Shown: piece by piece, positions 41,423 through 50,523 of the stretch | Layout of the letters: the number at the start of each line of letters is the position of its first letter | How positions within the stretch are numbered: position 1 is the stretch's first letter | Assembly: GCF_000430845.1 (NCBI RefSeq) | Contig: NZ_AUMU01000018.1 | Coordinates: 1 to 64,000 of the forward strand | Source: Chryseobacterium gregarium DSM 19109 | GTDB lineage: Bacteria > Bacteroidota > Bacteroidia > Flavobacteriales > Weeksellaceae | Direction: 5' to 3' | Length of the DNA: 64,000 bases | Position numbers and translations under genes: made by a program | The notes under the pieces: generated by a model | What the model saw: only the letters and a program-made list of their open reading frames with translations | What the model was told of the DNA's origin: nothing | Database searches by the model: none

Positions 41423-41430
41423 AATAAATC

Positions 41431-42177
41431 ATGATGAGTTTATCCGTGCAAAATAGTATAGTTGCTGAAAAATTAGCTCTGCAAAGAGAAACTGAATTAT
41501 TTGCTGCTGCTATTGCAGTAGTCAATAATTCACTTACTCAGCTGAAGGAAAGGCGACATTTATTTCTTCATGAAAAAGAGTTGCTCTTTTTTAATACTTT
41601 AAAGTCAGCTAAAGTACAGCATTCTTACTTACTGGGTAGATATGCTGCTAAGATGGCTTTAGGAGTATTTATGGATGCTGCTGTTTTAACAGATATATGG
41701 ATAGGTTCTGGAGTGTTTCAGCAGCCTGTTCTTCATTTACCTGAAGCAGGAAATATACAACTTAGTATCTCTCACACTATAGAGTTCGGGATAGCGATAA
41801 TCTTTCGGGAAGAACATCCAATGGGTGTAGATGTAGAGATTGTCAACACTGAACAGATTGAAGTGATCAAAGAGGTAATTACTTCTAATGAACAGGACAT
41901 GTTACCCTTAATTGATACGGATTTTAATCAAAGCATTACTATCTTATGGACAATCAAAGAGGCATTATCCAAAGTGTTGAAAACAGGATTGATGACTTCT
42001 TTTCATTTATATGAAGTTGAAAATATAGAGTGTAATGAGGGAATTGTTGTTTGCAATTTCGTCAATTTTTCACAATATAAATCCATTTCATGGATCTCAA
42101 AAGGACACGCATGGTCTATTGTTTTGCCTAAAAAAACTAATTTAGATTTTGCAGTCATTAAACGGTTGTTTTTCTAG
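41431..42177 (+). CDS. 4'-phosphopantetheinyl transferase (Sfp-type)
   Basis: A 248-residue enzyme of the Sfp superfamily. The CoA and Mg sites are visible as QLSISHT, MGVDVEIV (Asp134, Glu136) and W173-T-I-K-E-A-L-S-K. It converts apo carrier domains to the holo form and would activate the PCP and ACP domains encoded upstream. ATG codons at 41431 and 41434 are adjacent and either is possible. It is separated from the main operon by 193 bp with hairpins and a candidate promoter, so it may be expressed independently. It is the last gene that clearly belongs to the NRPS/PKS cluster. Confidence 0.93.
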   Translation: MMSLSVQNSIVAEKLALQRETELFAAAIAVVNNSLTQLKERRHLFLHEKELLFFNTLKSAKVQHSYLLGRYAAKMALGVFMDAAVLTDIWIGSGVFQQPVLHLPEAGNIQLSISHTIEFGIAIIFREEHPMGVDVEIVNTEQIEVIKEVITSNEQDMLPLIDTDFNQSITILWTIKEALSKVLKTGLMTSFHLYEVENIECNEGIVVCNFVNFSQYKSISWISKGHAWSIVLPKKTNLDFAVIKRLFF

Positions 42178-42842
42178 CGGTTATTTATAATAGGAAAAAT
42201 CAAAATTAGATCTTTAACCATTAATATATTCGTAATTAAATGTAAAACGATAGACATTTTTCTATGTACGCTTCCAATTTTCAATATAAGTCACTATTAT
42301 CATTGTTATTATAACGGTGTATTCATATTTGATTCTGAAAGATTAATGAGCTCTTTAAGCTAGAAATTTCAAAATTGACATATAATTTGATCATCAAACA
42401 TCTATGAAAGAAATACTTTTAGATAATTATAACATTTCACTTAAGTTGATATTGAAGCGAAAATAAGTCGATCTGAAAAGAGATCAATTTACTTAATAAA
42501 AAAGTGGCTGGTGGAAAAGATAATATCTTGCCGGTAAATTATATGAAGATTATAAAGAGCAAAGAGAGCACTGGGATTTTCCAGACCGGGCAAACCTGCT
42601 GATAATGTATATATTGAGAGTTTTAACGGATCATTACGTGATGAGTGTCTTAATGTCAATTATATATAAATATTCTTTTAAAATTGATATTTTGCTCAGA
42701 AAGAAAAGTAATATATTTTTCATTTGGTTCTGCAATTTTAATCTCAACGCACTGTTCAGATTTCTCATTTAATACCTCGCTGCATTCGGTCGCTATGCTC
42801 AGTGAAAGATACCGGCTGTTTCAGATTCTGAGTTGTATCAAC
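42178..42842. other. Gene-poor boundary region with transposase debris
   Basis: 665 bp without an intact gene, marking the 3' edge of the NRPS/PKS cluster. Apart from the IS3-type scrap at 42568-42669, I see only short, frameshifted peptide-like stretches, such as a possible Lys-rich fragment near 42445-42530. Open frames reading into the CDF gene on the plus strand (from about 42684) are antisense artefacts. Confidence 0.7.
42568..42669 (+). pseudogene. IS3-family transposase OrfB C-terminal fragment
   Basis: In this frame the DNA reads GFSRPGKPADNVYIESFNGS followed by LRDECLN and a stop. This is the conserved end of the DDE domain of IS3-family OrfB, containing the catalytic Glu of the ESFNG motif. 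Only about 33 codons remain; sequence before 42568 in this frame does not match. No terminal inverted repeat was found. It is a relic of an insertion next to the cluster. Confidence 0.85.
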
Positions 42843-43736
42843 CTATTCAGGCTGAATAATGACGAACCGCACCAACGGAAATTCAGTTTTTATATGTTCA
42901 CGAATACGTTGGATGGCCTCAGTGATCTCTTCGGTATCAAGATGGTCTCTAAAATCGATGATCAGCATCAATACCACCTCTTCCGGTGATTGGTAGGTAG
43001 ATAGTATGCTCTTTGTTCTGACCACAGCTTCATCTTTTTCAGCCAGTCGGGCGATCTTTTCTCTTGTTTCGGGGGCTATTCCTTCTCCCATCAAAAGGCT
43101 TCTGCTTTCCCTGGCAAGGATAAAAGAGACAAAAACAAGGATTAACCCTACGATGATCGAAGCAAGTCCGTCTAATTCAGGGATCTGAAAAGCATGGCTG
43201 ATCCCCATCAGTATCATCACAACAATCAGACCCGCCACGGCAGCGCCATCCTCAAAAACAACGAGAAAGCTTGCGGGATCTTTGCTTTTGATGATGGCAT
43301 CCCACCATTTAAGGCCGTTGCGAGTCTTGTTGAATTCTTTGACGGCGATAAAAAGAGAAGTTCCCTCGAAAATAAGCGAAAGAATCAGAACGATATAGTT
43401 CCAGAACGGATCTTTCATCAGTTCAGGTTCCAGAATGTGCGAAATTCCCTGATAAATGGATAAAGCACCGCCCAGGCCGAATATCAGAATGGAAACAACA
43501 AAAGACCAGAAATAGAGTTCTTTCCCATACCCAAAAGGATGAGATTCGTCTGCTGCTTTCTTACTTCTTTTGATTCCATATAAAAGCAACAGCTGGTTGG
43601 TGGTATCAACGGTTGAATGGATGCCCTCAGAGATCATGGAAGAGCTGTTGGTATAGGCTCCTGCAATAAACTTTGTTAATGCAATCAGCAAATTGGCGGC
43701 AAGTGCACTGTAAATTGACTTATTATTGTTAGCCAT
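42843..43736 (-). CDS. Cation diffusion facilitator (CDF) family transporter
   Basis: A 297-residue inner-membrane protein with about six hydrophobic segments. The first metal-site motif is SEGIHSTVDTTNQ (HxxxD) and the second helix pair has VVFEDGAAVAG, where many CDF proteins have HxxxD. GYGKELYFWSF is a further family hallmark. The cytosolic C-terminal domain includes IDFRDHLDTEEITEAIQRI. Expected role: efflux of Zn(II), Fe(II) or similar divalent ions in exchange for protons. It lies 64 bp downstream of the HxlR regulator on the same strand. Its 3' end has a decayed partial copy at 54584-54680. Confidence 0.92.
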   Translation of the reverse strand: MANNNKSIYSALAANLLIALTKFIAGAYTNSSSMISEGIHSTVDTTNQLLLLYGIKRSKKAADESHPFGYGKELYFWSFVVSILIFGLGGALSIYQGISHILEPELMKDPFWNYIVLILSLIFEGTSLFIAVKEFNKTRNGLKWWDAIIKSKDPASFLVVFEDGAAVAGLIVVMILMGISHAFQIPELDGLASIIVGLILVFVSFILARESRSLLMGEGIAPETREKIARLAEKDEAVVRTKSILSTYQSPEEVVLMLIIDFRDHLDTEEITEAIQRIREHIKTEFPLVRFVIIQPE

Positions 43737-43800
43737 TTATTGGATCATTGGGAGGGTGATAAGATTATTTTAAAACGTCAGCGTATTTTACAATTGCTTA

Positions 43801-44166
43801 TTAAACTTTGGCCTTCATTCCGGCTATAATGCGTTTCCTGTGGATAAAGCCCCAGTCTGCTATGGTATTGGTAAGTTGTTTAAGTGATTTTCCGTAGTCT
43901 GTTATTTGATATTCTACCGCTACAGGTGCCGTGTTCAAAACATGCCGTTCAATCAGTTCATTGATTTCCAGGTCCTTTAACTCACGGCTGAGCATCTTAC
44001 CGGAAATCCCTGTAACCTCTTTCAGGAGTTCGGAATACCGCATGGGTTTATAACACAGGCAGGCAATGATAGACATTTTCCATTTTCCGTTTAAAATTTC
44101 CATTGTATCGCTGATTGCCAATATTTTTTGGCTGCAATCCTTAGCTAAATCGAATTCTTGTTCCAT
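43801..44166 (-). CDS. HxlR-family winged-helix transcriptional regulator
   Basis: About 121 residues. CSQKILAISDTMEILNGKWK then MSIIACLCYKPMRYSELLKE, ISGKMLSRELKDLE and YQITDYGKSL are the HxlR core, with a conserved Cys near the start that is often redox- or electrophile-sensing. I choose the ATG at 44166; an in-frame GTG three codons upstream (44175) overlaps the candidate operator repeat. It is transcribed away from the nitroreductase-like gene, which it probably controls together with itself. Confidence 0.9.
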   Translation of the reverse strand: MEQEFDLAKDCSQKILAISDTMEILNGKWKMSIIACLCYKPMRYSELLKEVTGISGKMLSRELKDLEINELIERHVLNTAPVAVEYQITDYGKSLKQLTNTIADWGFIHRKRIIAGMKAKV

Positions 44167-44172
44167 ACCATT

Positions 44173-44218
44173 CACCTGGTTACCCGTTTGTCACTATAAC
44201 TTTTTGTCACCTGGTTAC
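44173..44218. promoter_or_regulatory. Direct-repeat candidate operator between HxlR and flavoprotein genes
   Basis: CACCTGGTTAC occurs at 44173-44183 and again at 44208-44218, 35 bp apart in the same orientation. A shorter repeat TTGTCAC lies between and overlaps them (44188-44194 and 44204-44210). The pair sits in the divergent promoter region, next to the HxlR start and just upstream of the -7 box at 44239, an ideal place for autorepression. Confidence 0.6.
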
Positions 44219-44238
44219 AAAGATACACATTGAAGATA

Positions 44239-44246
44239 TAACTTTG
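44239..44246 (+). promoter_or_regulatory. -7 box TAACTTTG for the flavoprotein gene
   Basis: Exact TAnnTTTG match, 24 bp before the ATG at 44271 and about 20 bp after the second operator repeat. The repeat would cover the -33 region. Confidence 0.6.
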
Positions 44247-44270
44247 CTTCTTCAATTTATAAATAACAAA

Positions 44271-44900
44271 ATGGAATTAATCAAAAACTTGAAATGGCGT
44301 TATGCGGTCAAAAAATATTCAGATGAGCAGGTCAGCGAAGATAAAATCGACCGGATTATCGAAGCCATCAATCTTACCGCTTCTTCCTGCGGCATACAGC
44401 CTTACCGCCTGTTTGTAATAAAGAATCGTGAATTGAGGCAAAGGTTGGGAGAGGGGTCATTCAATGCGCAAATTCATGCTTCTTCTCATTTACTGGTTTT
44501 TGCCGGGTTCAATAAGATAACCGATGATTATATTACGGATTATGTTGAGATGACGGAGCGGCAGCGGAATTTGGAAAAAGGAGGGTTGAAGATATTGGAA
44601 GATATATTGATAGGCTATTTCTCTACCCAGACGCCCGAACAACATGCGATCTGGTCGGACAAACAAGCTTATATCGGTTTGGGAACAGCTTTGATTGCGG
44701 CGGCAGAACTTAAAGTGGACTCAACACCTATGGAAGGGTTTGATCCGAAATTGTTTGATGAAGTGTTAGGACTTTCGGAAAAAGGTCTTCATGCCTCGGT
44801 TATCATGTCGTTGGGATACCGGGATGCTGCTAATGATTTTCTGGCATCGGCTCCAAAAGCCAGACTGCCAATCAAAGAATTTTCTACCAGAATAAAGTAA
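44271..44900 (+). CDS. Nitroreductase-family NAD(P)H-dependent flavin oxidoreductase
   Basis: 209 residues from the ATG at 44271, which gives the normal family N-terminus MELIKNLKWRYAVKKYS; the ATG nine codons upstream is less likely because it overlaps the promoter. FMN-contact segments include RYAVKKYS, TASSCGIQPYRLFVI and AYIGLGTALIAAAEL. These enzymes reduce nitro compounds, quinones or other electrophiles with NAD(P)H. The divergent HxlR regulator is a common partner for quinone- or aldehyde-responsive expression. A strong terminator follows at 44956. Confidence 0.9.
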   Translation: MELIKNLKWRYAVKKYSDEQVSEDKIDRIIEAINLTASSCGIQPYRLFVIKNRELRQRLGEGSFNAQIHASSHLLVFAGFNKITDDYITDYVEMTERQRNLEKGGLKILEDILIGYFSTQTPEQHAIWSDKQAYIGLGTALIAAAELKVDSTPMEGFDPKLFDEVLGLSEKGLHASVIMSLGYRDAANDFLASAPKARLPIKEFSTRIK

Positions 44901-44955
44901 TACACCATAAGCGGGTAAGATTTTAAGATTTTACGTCTTAAAGATTGCCTTTCAC

Positions 44956-44997
44956 AAAGAATCCGTCTCAGTTGTGAGACGGATTCTTTCTTTTTTT
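44956..44997 (+). terminator. Strong Rho-independent terminator
   Basis: A perfect 15-bp stem, AAAGAATCCGTCTCA (44956-44970) with its complement at 44975-44989, loop GTTG, then CTTTTTTT. It ends the flavoprotein transcript. In the rest of 44901-45381 I see only this hairpin and the promoter at 45351; the short open frames there are not supported as genes. Confidence 0.92.
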
Positions 44998-45350
44998 ATT
45001 ATGCCCAATCTATGTATTTCAATCAATGTATTCTATAAGAATATTTTTTTTGACCGATGCCAAAATCATATTGAATTAGCTATGGACCTTTCAATTATAA
45101 AAACACATCATCTTGTCATCATCAATAGGCTTCTTGCAGGTGTGAACTTTTTGGAAAAAATAAAAATACTATGTAGACCAGAAATGATATTAAAGACCAG
45201 TTTCCATTATAGTACATCTTGGTAAAATTCCTTGTATTTGGAACTGGATTTAGCTGATCATTTTTTTTAAAGAGTAATTGTTGATGTGGTAAGGTTTGAA
45301 ATATACAAGCTTAGGTTTTATACAGACAATCAGTTCTGTCTCATAGCTTT

Positions 45351-45358
45351 TACCTTTG
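45351..45358 (+). promoter_or_regulatory. -7 box TACCTTTG upstream of ABM/SDR operon
   Basis: Exact TAnnTTTG element 23 bp before the ATG at 45382. No clear -33 TTG at ideal spacing. Confidence 0.5.
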
Positions 45359-45381
45359 TCATAATAAATTATTGAAGATAA

Positions 45382-45672
45382 ATGGTACAGGCAATCACAA
45401 AGTTTACGGTCAAAAATACACAGTGCAAAACAGAATTGGAAAAGATCTTTGAAAAACTGAAATGCGAAACCGCCAAAGAAGATGGCTTTATAAATTACGA
45501 GGTGTTTACAACAGAAGAGAGCAATCTCGTCTATTATGTGATCGAGCAGTGGACAACAAGAAATGCATTGGACAATCACGCTGACAAGGTTGCCAGTAAT
45601 GGTTATCTGGAACTTACCAAGGATCTCTTAGCTGAAAGTATAAATACAGAAATATTAATTTTAATTAAATAA
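45382..45672 (+). CDS. Antibiotic-biosynthesis-monooxygenase (ABM) domain protein
   Basis: A 96-residue single-domain protein with the ferredoxin-like ABM pattern: VQAITKFTVKN, then CETAKEDGFINYEVF, LVYYVIEQW and a His-containing helix (LDNHADK). Close relatives such as YgiN are quinol monooxygenases. It is followed 3 bp later by a short-chain dehydrogenase and probably forms a small redox or detoxification operon with it. It is unlikely to be part of the NRPS pathway, from which it is separated by about 3 kb and a terminator. Confidence 0.85.
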   Translation: MVQAITKFTVKNTQCKTELEKIFEKLKCETAKEDGFINYEVFTTEESNLVYYVIEQWTTRNALDNHADKVASNGYLELTKDLLAESINTEILILIK

Positions 45673-45675
45673 GAA

Positions 45676-46500
45676 ATGGAAAACAGAAGAACGATCTTGA
45701 TCACGGGAACATCCTCAGGTATTGGAAGGTCAACAGCGATTAAATTTCAAAAAGAAGGTTGGAATGTCGTAGCGACAATGCGAAGCCCTGAAAAAGAATC
45801 CGAATTAGATAAATTGGAAAATGTGATGGTGACAAAACTTGATGTGCAGGATACCAAGAGTGTAGAAGCAGCGGTAAAATTGGGAATCGAGAGATTCGGC
45901 TCTATAGACACATTGGTCAATAACGCCGGTTTTGCGGTCTTCGGCGCTTTTGAAATGGCAACACAGGAACAATTGGAGAGAATCTTTGAAGTAAATATCT
46001 ACGGGCCGATGCGCGTCACTAAAGCTTTGTTACCACATATGCGCTCCTTAAAGAAAGGAACGATAATCAATATCACTTCACAGGGCGGAAGGATTACATT
46101 TCCTACCTGCAGTCTCTATCACGCAAGCAAATTTGCCATGGAAGGATTTACAGAATCTTTGGCTTACGAACTGATCCCGTTCGGGATCCGCACAAAGATC
46201 ATAGAACCTGGCTCTACAGAAACCAGATTTGTGGGATCTGCGGAATTGACAGAAACTGAAGATGAGATCTACGACAGGTTCATCAAGACTGGTTTGGGGA
46301 ACTGGGCAAGATACGATACAATGGCCTCCACGCCGGAACAGATAGCTGAAACGATCTACAAAGCTGCAACAGACAAAAATGATACGCTTCGTTACAGGTC
46401 TGGAGAGGATACAGAGTTTTATTTTGAAAAAAGACAAGCTTTGGAAGATCAGGAATATGTTGACTTTATGAGGAAACGTTTTATCCCAGAATATCTTTAA
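45676..46500 (+). CDS. Short-chain dehydrogenase/reductase (classical SDR)
   Basis: A 274-residue NAD(P)-dependent oxidoreductase. The cofactor motif GTSSGIG, the structural NNAG, the catalytic Ser in ITSQGG and the YHASK Tyr/Lys pair are all present, followed by EPGSTETRF. NADP preference is suggested by the Arg in ATMRSP. Length is normal for the family. Substrate unknown. It lies in the ABM operon and the next SDR follows directly. Confidence 0.92.
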   Translation: MENRRTILITGTSSGIGRSTAIKFQKEGWNVVATMRSPEKESELDKLENVMVTKLDVQDTKSVEAAVKLGIERFGSIDTLVNNAGFAVFGAFEMATQEQLERIFEVNIYGPMRVTKALLPHMRSLKKGTIINITSQGGRITFPTCSLYHASKFAMEGFTESLAYELIPFGIRTKIIEPGSTETRFVGSAELTETEDEIYDRFIKTGLGNWARYDTMASTPEQIAETIYKAATDKNDTLRYRSGEDTEFYFEKRQALEDQEYVDFMRKRFIPEYL

Positions 46501-46563
46501 TCAAAAATAGTCCGATATGAAAAATCAGGAAATAAAATATTAATTACGGGAGCAGGCACGGGA

Positions 46564-47271
46564 ATGGGGCTTGCTGCAGCAAAGATCTTCCATCAAAATG
46601 GGAACGAGGTTATTATGGTGGCAAGAAATGGGGAACGCCTGATAGCTGAATCTGAAAAACTGGGAAATGGTGCTTTTTATATCACTTGTGACCTCTCTGA
46701 TGAGACTCAATTAAAAAACCTTGTTGAAAACATAAGAGAGAAGCATCCAGATACCAATATGGCGTTTCTTAACGCTGGTGTTGCCACCAATTACAATCTT
46801 CTTGGTGAACAAGATGCGTTTGGGGTCAGCAAGGTCGAGATGTCGACGAACTATCATCCTGTGGTCTTTTTAACTCAGTATTTGGAAGAGATCATTGAGC
46901 AAAATTCTGATCCGATCATGATCGTGACAACCTCAGGGGTAGCTTTTGCTCCCGACCTTCTACATCCAACTTACAGTGCCACCAAGGCTGCATTACATAA
47001 TTTTCTGGTTGGCTTGAGACTGGTTTTGGAGAGGAAGAGCTCTGCAATTAAACTTTTTGAACTCATGGCACCACTCGTTGACTCTCCATTTTCTAAAGGT
47101 GTGACATCAGACCTTAAAGTTGAGCCGGAAGAGGTGATCAATATAATGATCAAGGCGATTGAAAGTGACACCTATGAGATCCGTCCGGGGTTGACAGAGG
47201 AGATCTATCAAATTTATCTGAAATCACCAAAAGAAGCTTTGAAGATGGTAAATGCAGCTACAGGATATTAA
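46564..47271 (+). CDS. SDR-family oxidoreductase with disrupted 5' end
   Basis: From the first in-frame ATG the protein starts at GMGLAAAKIF, which cuts off the cofactor-binding strand. The same frame upstream encodes KILITGAGTGMG (46534-46569), so the true gene starts earlier. The expected start, ATG at 46517, reads MKNQEIKY then stop: a one-base shift separates it from the SDR frame. The body is intact with LNAG, TTSGVAF, YSATKA and a C-terminal extension. Either a real frameshift has inactivated the gene, a non-standard start is used, or there is a base error. It lies about 17 bp after the previous SDR. Confidence 0.75.
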   Translation: MGLAAAKIFHQNGNEVIMVARNGERLIAESEKLGNGAFYITCDLSDETQLKNLVENIREKHPDTNMAFLNAGVATNYNLLGEQDAFGVSKVEMSTNYHPVVFLTQYLEEIIEQNSDPIMIVTTSGVAFAPDLLHPTYSATKAALHNFLVGLRLVLERKSSAIKLFELMAPLVDSPFSKGVTSDLKVEPEEVINIMIKAIESDTYEIRPGLTEEIYQIYLKSPKEALKMVNAATGY

Positions 47272-47299
47272 ATTTGTAATTTTACGATGTGAAAGAAAA

Positions 47300-47334
47300 G
47301 AATAGTGCTTTTTTTATTGCACTATTCATTTTTT
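47300..47334 (+). terminator. Rho-independent terminator after the ABM/SDR operon
   Basis: GAATAGTGC (47300-47308), 10-nt T-rich loop, GCACTATTC (47319-47327), then ATTTTTT. Confidence 0.8.
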
Positions 47335-47345
47335 AAAATTAAAAA

Positions 47346-48257
47346 ATGAGTGAGAAACCATATCAGTTGATCAATGAGACAGAATCTTTTAAAGATTTCA
47401 ACCATTTGAAATTAAATAAAAGTATAATCAGCAGTGACAGCCATCTTTTTCATTATTTCAATTCAGCAGATTGTAAAGATCTAAGTGCGATGCAGTACCG
47501 AAAGCGTGATTTTTTTAAGATCAGTTTTTTGCACGGCGATTACATTGTACATTTCGGAAGCGAAAGTATTCGGGTCTCCGGTGCTTCCTTTTCAATATTC
47601 CATCCAAGTATTCCATATACCATCGAGACCATAAAAGAAACAAACAATGGAGGCTATCTGATATTCACCGATCTTTTCTATGATAATTATTTTAAAGAGC
47701 CCATTAGCAGGTTTCCGCTTTTCATAAACGATAAAAAGACGATCTACTCCCTGAATCAAAAAAATGAGAACTATGTAAAGGAATTGTTCAGGAAGATCGA
47801 AACATACTCTCATTCAAATTATGACCAAAAACACCAAATGATCCTCAATAATATCAGTGAGCTTCTACATTTTGGTAATACCATCGATCCTGTTTCTGAA
47901 CGTGTGCATGTGCTTTCACATAAGGAAAGACTTGTTAAAATATTTAAAGAAATTTTGGAAAGCCAATTTCCTGTCAACTCTATATTCGACAACGGTTCCT
48001 TGAGAAGTGCCAGTGATTTTTCTAAGTTGCTGAATGTTCACGTCAACTATTTAAACCGCATCATCAAGGAAACAAGTGGCAAGTCGACCACAGAACATAT
48101 TAATGAGCGATATCTGAAAGAGTCACTTATCCTTATAAAGCATTCAAATTGGTCGATCTCCGAAATTGCCTACAGTCTCGGATTTAAGGATGCACCACAC
48201 TTTAATCATTTCTTCAAGAGCATGACAAATGCGAAACCCTCTGATTATCGAAAGTAA
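47346..48257 (+). CDS. AraC-family transcriptional regulator
   Basis: A 303-residue protein with an N-terminal cupin-like sensing part (about 1-180; FFKISFLHGDYIVHFG) and a C-terminal double helix-turn-helix (about 200-303) with FSKLLNVHVNYLNRIIKE and ISEIAYSLGFKDAPHFNHFF, ending FKSMTNAKPSDYRK. The second helix-turn-helix matches the AraC signature well. It follows the ABM/SDR operon behind a terminator and probably regulates it or the aldo/keto reductase operon beyond. Confidence 0.93.
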   Translation: MSEKPYQLINETESFKDFNHLKLNKSIISSDSHLFHYFNSADCKDLSAMQYRKRDFFKISFLHGDYIVHFGSESIRVSGASFSIFHPSIPYTIETIKETNNGGYLIFTDLFYDNYFKEPISRFPLFINDKKTIYSLNQKNENYVKELFRKIETYSHSNYDQKHQMILNNISELLHFGNTIDPVSERVHVLSHKERLVKIFKEILESQFPVNSIFDNGSLRSASDFSKLLNVHVNYLNRIIKETSGKSTTEHINERYLKESLILIKHSNWSISEIAYSLGFKDAPHFNHFFKSMTNAKPSDYRK

Positions 48258-49756
<1,499 letters not shown>

Positions 49757-49768
49757 AAATTAACAGCA

Positions 49769-50506
49769 ATGCAAAATATTACAGGAAAAGTAGTCGCCAT
49801 AACAGGCGCAAGCAGCGGAATGGGTAAAGCCATCGCCATAGAATTAGCCAAAAACGGGGCAAAGGTGGTCTTGGGGGCAAGGCGGACAGAACAGTTACAG
49901 CAGATTGTTGAAGAAATTATAAGCAAAGGTGGTGACGCTGCCTTTGCGAAAATTGATGTAAAGAATAAAACCGATTTAGTTCGGTTGGTCAAAACCGCAG
50001 TTGAGAAATACGGAAAACTGGATGTCATTGTAAACAACGCAGGGATCAGTCAATTAAGCCGCATTGACGAATTGGATATGGACGGCTGGGAAGAAATGAT
50101 CGACATTAACCTCAAAGGCGTTTTGTATGGGATGGCGGCTGCAATTCCCGTTTTCAGACAACAACAATCGGGACATATCGTCAATATCATTTCAACTTCA
50201 GGAATAAAGATTGTCCCCATGCAGGGCGTTTATGCAGGAACCAAAAATGCGATTCGCACGATTGCAGAGGCGTTTCGTCAGGAGTCAGACGGCACCATAC
50301 GCATAACAGGCATTTCGCCGGGATTTGTGAAAACAGATTTTGCAGACAACATCAAAAACGAAGAAATGAAAACAGCGGTTCAAAAAGGAATGGAACAAAT
50401 GGCCATAGATCCCATAGCCATTGCCAACGCTGTAATTTATGCAGTAAGTCAACCTAGCGATGTTGAAATTGGCGACATCGTCATTCGCCCGTCAAAACAA
50501 AATTGA
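49769..50506 (+). CDS. Short-chain dehydrogenase/reductase
   Basis: A 245-residue SDR. GASSGMG, NNAG, ISTSG and YAGTK are the cofactor and catalytic motifs; the catalytic Tyr and Lys are in YAGTKNA. GARR after beta-2 suggests NADP use. It is close to the YdfG-like oxidoreductases that accompany aldo/keto reductases. The stop codon overlaps a possible TTG start for the next gene (50503), but that gene more likely begins at the ATG at 50524. Confidence 0.93.
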   Translation: MQNITGKVVAITGASSGMGKAIAIELAKNGAKVVLGARRTEQLQQIVEEIISKGGDAAFAKIDVKNKTDLVRLVKTAVEKYGKLDVIVNNAGISQLSRIDELDMDGWEEMIDINLKGVLYGMAAAIPVFRQQQSGHIVNIISTSGIKIVPMQGVYAGTKNAIRTIAEAFRQESDGTIRITGISPGFVKTDFADNIKNEEMKTAVQKGMEQMAIDPIAIANAVIYAVSQPSDVEIGDIVIRPSKQN

Positions 50507-50523
50507 TTACATTCGTAAACGAA

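Noticed and set aside
42781..42810. GC-rich CTCGCTGCATTCGGTCGC stretch as a REP or attachment site
   Set aside because: It occurs once in the window, has no matching partner and forms no strong dyad.
42684..42989. 101-codon plus-strand frame into the CDF gene
   Set aside because: It overlaps the CDF gene antisense; the apparent similarity to nothing known and low-complexity start argue against coding.
44244..44270. Upstream start for the nitroreductase-like gene
   Set aside because: It overlaps the -7 box, and the next ATG at 44271 gives the standard family N-terminus.
44974..45225. 83-codon plus-strand frame
   Set aside because: It begins inside a strong terminator, has no ribosome binding site and resembles no protein family.
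45250..45579. 109-codon minus-strand frame
   Set aside because: It is antisense to the well-supported ABM gene; Cys/Phe-rich composition is typical of a shadow frame.
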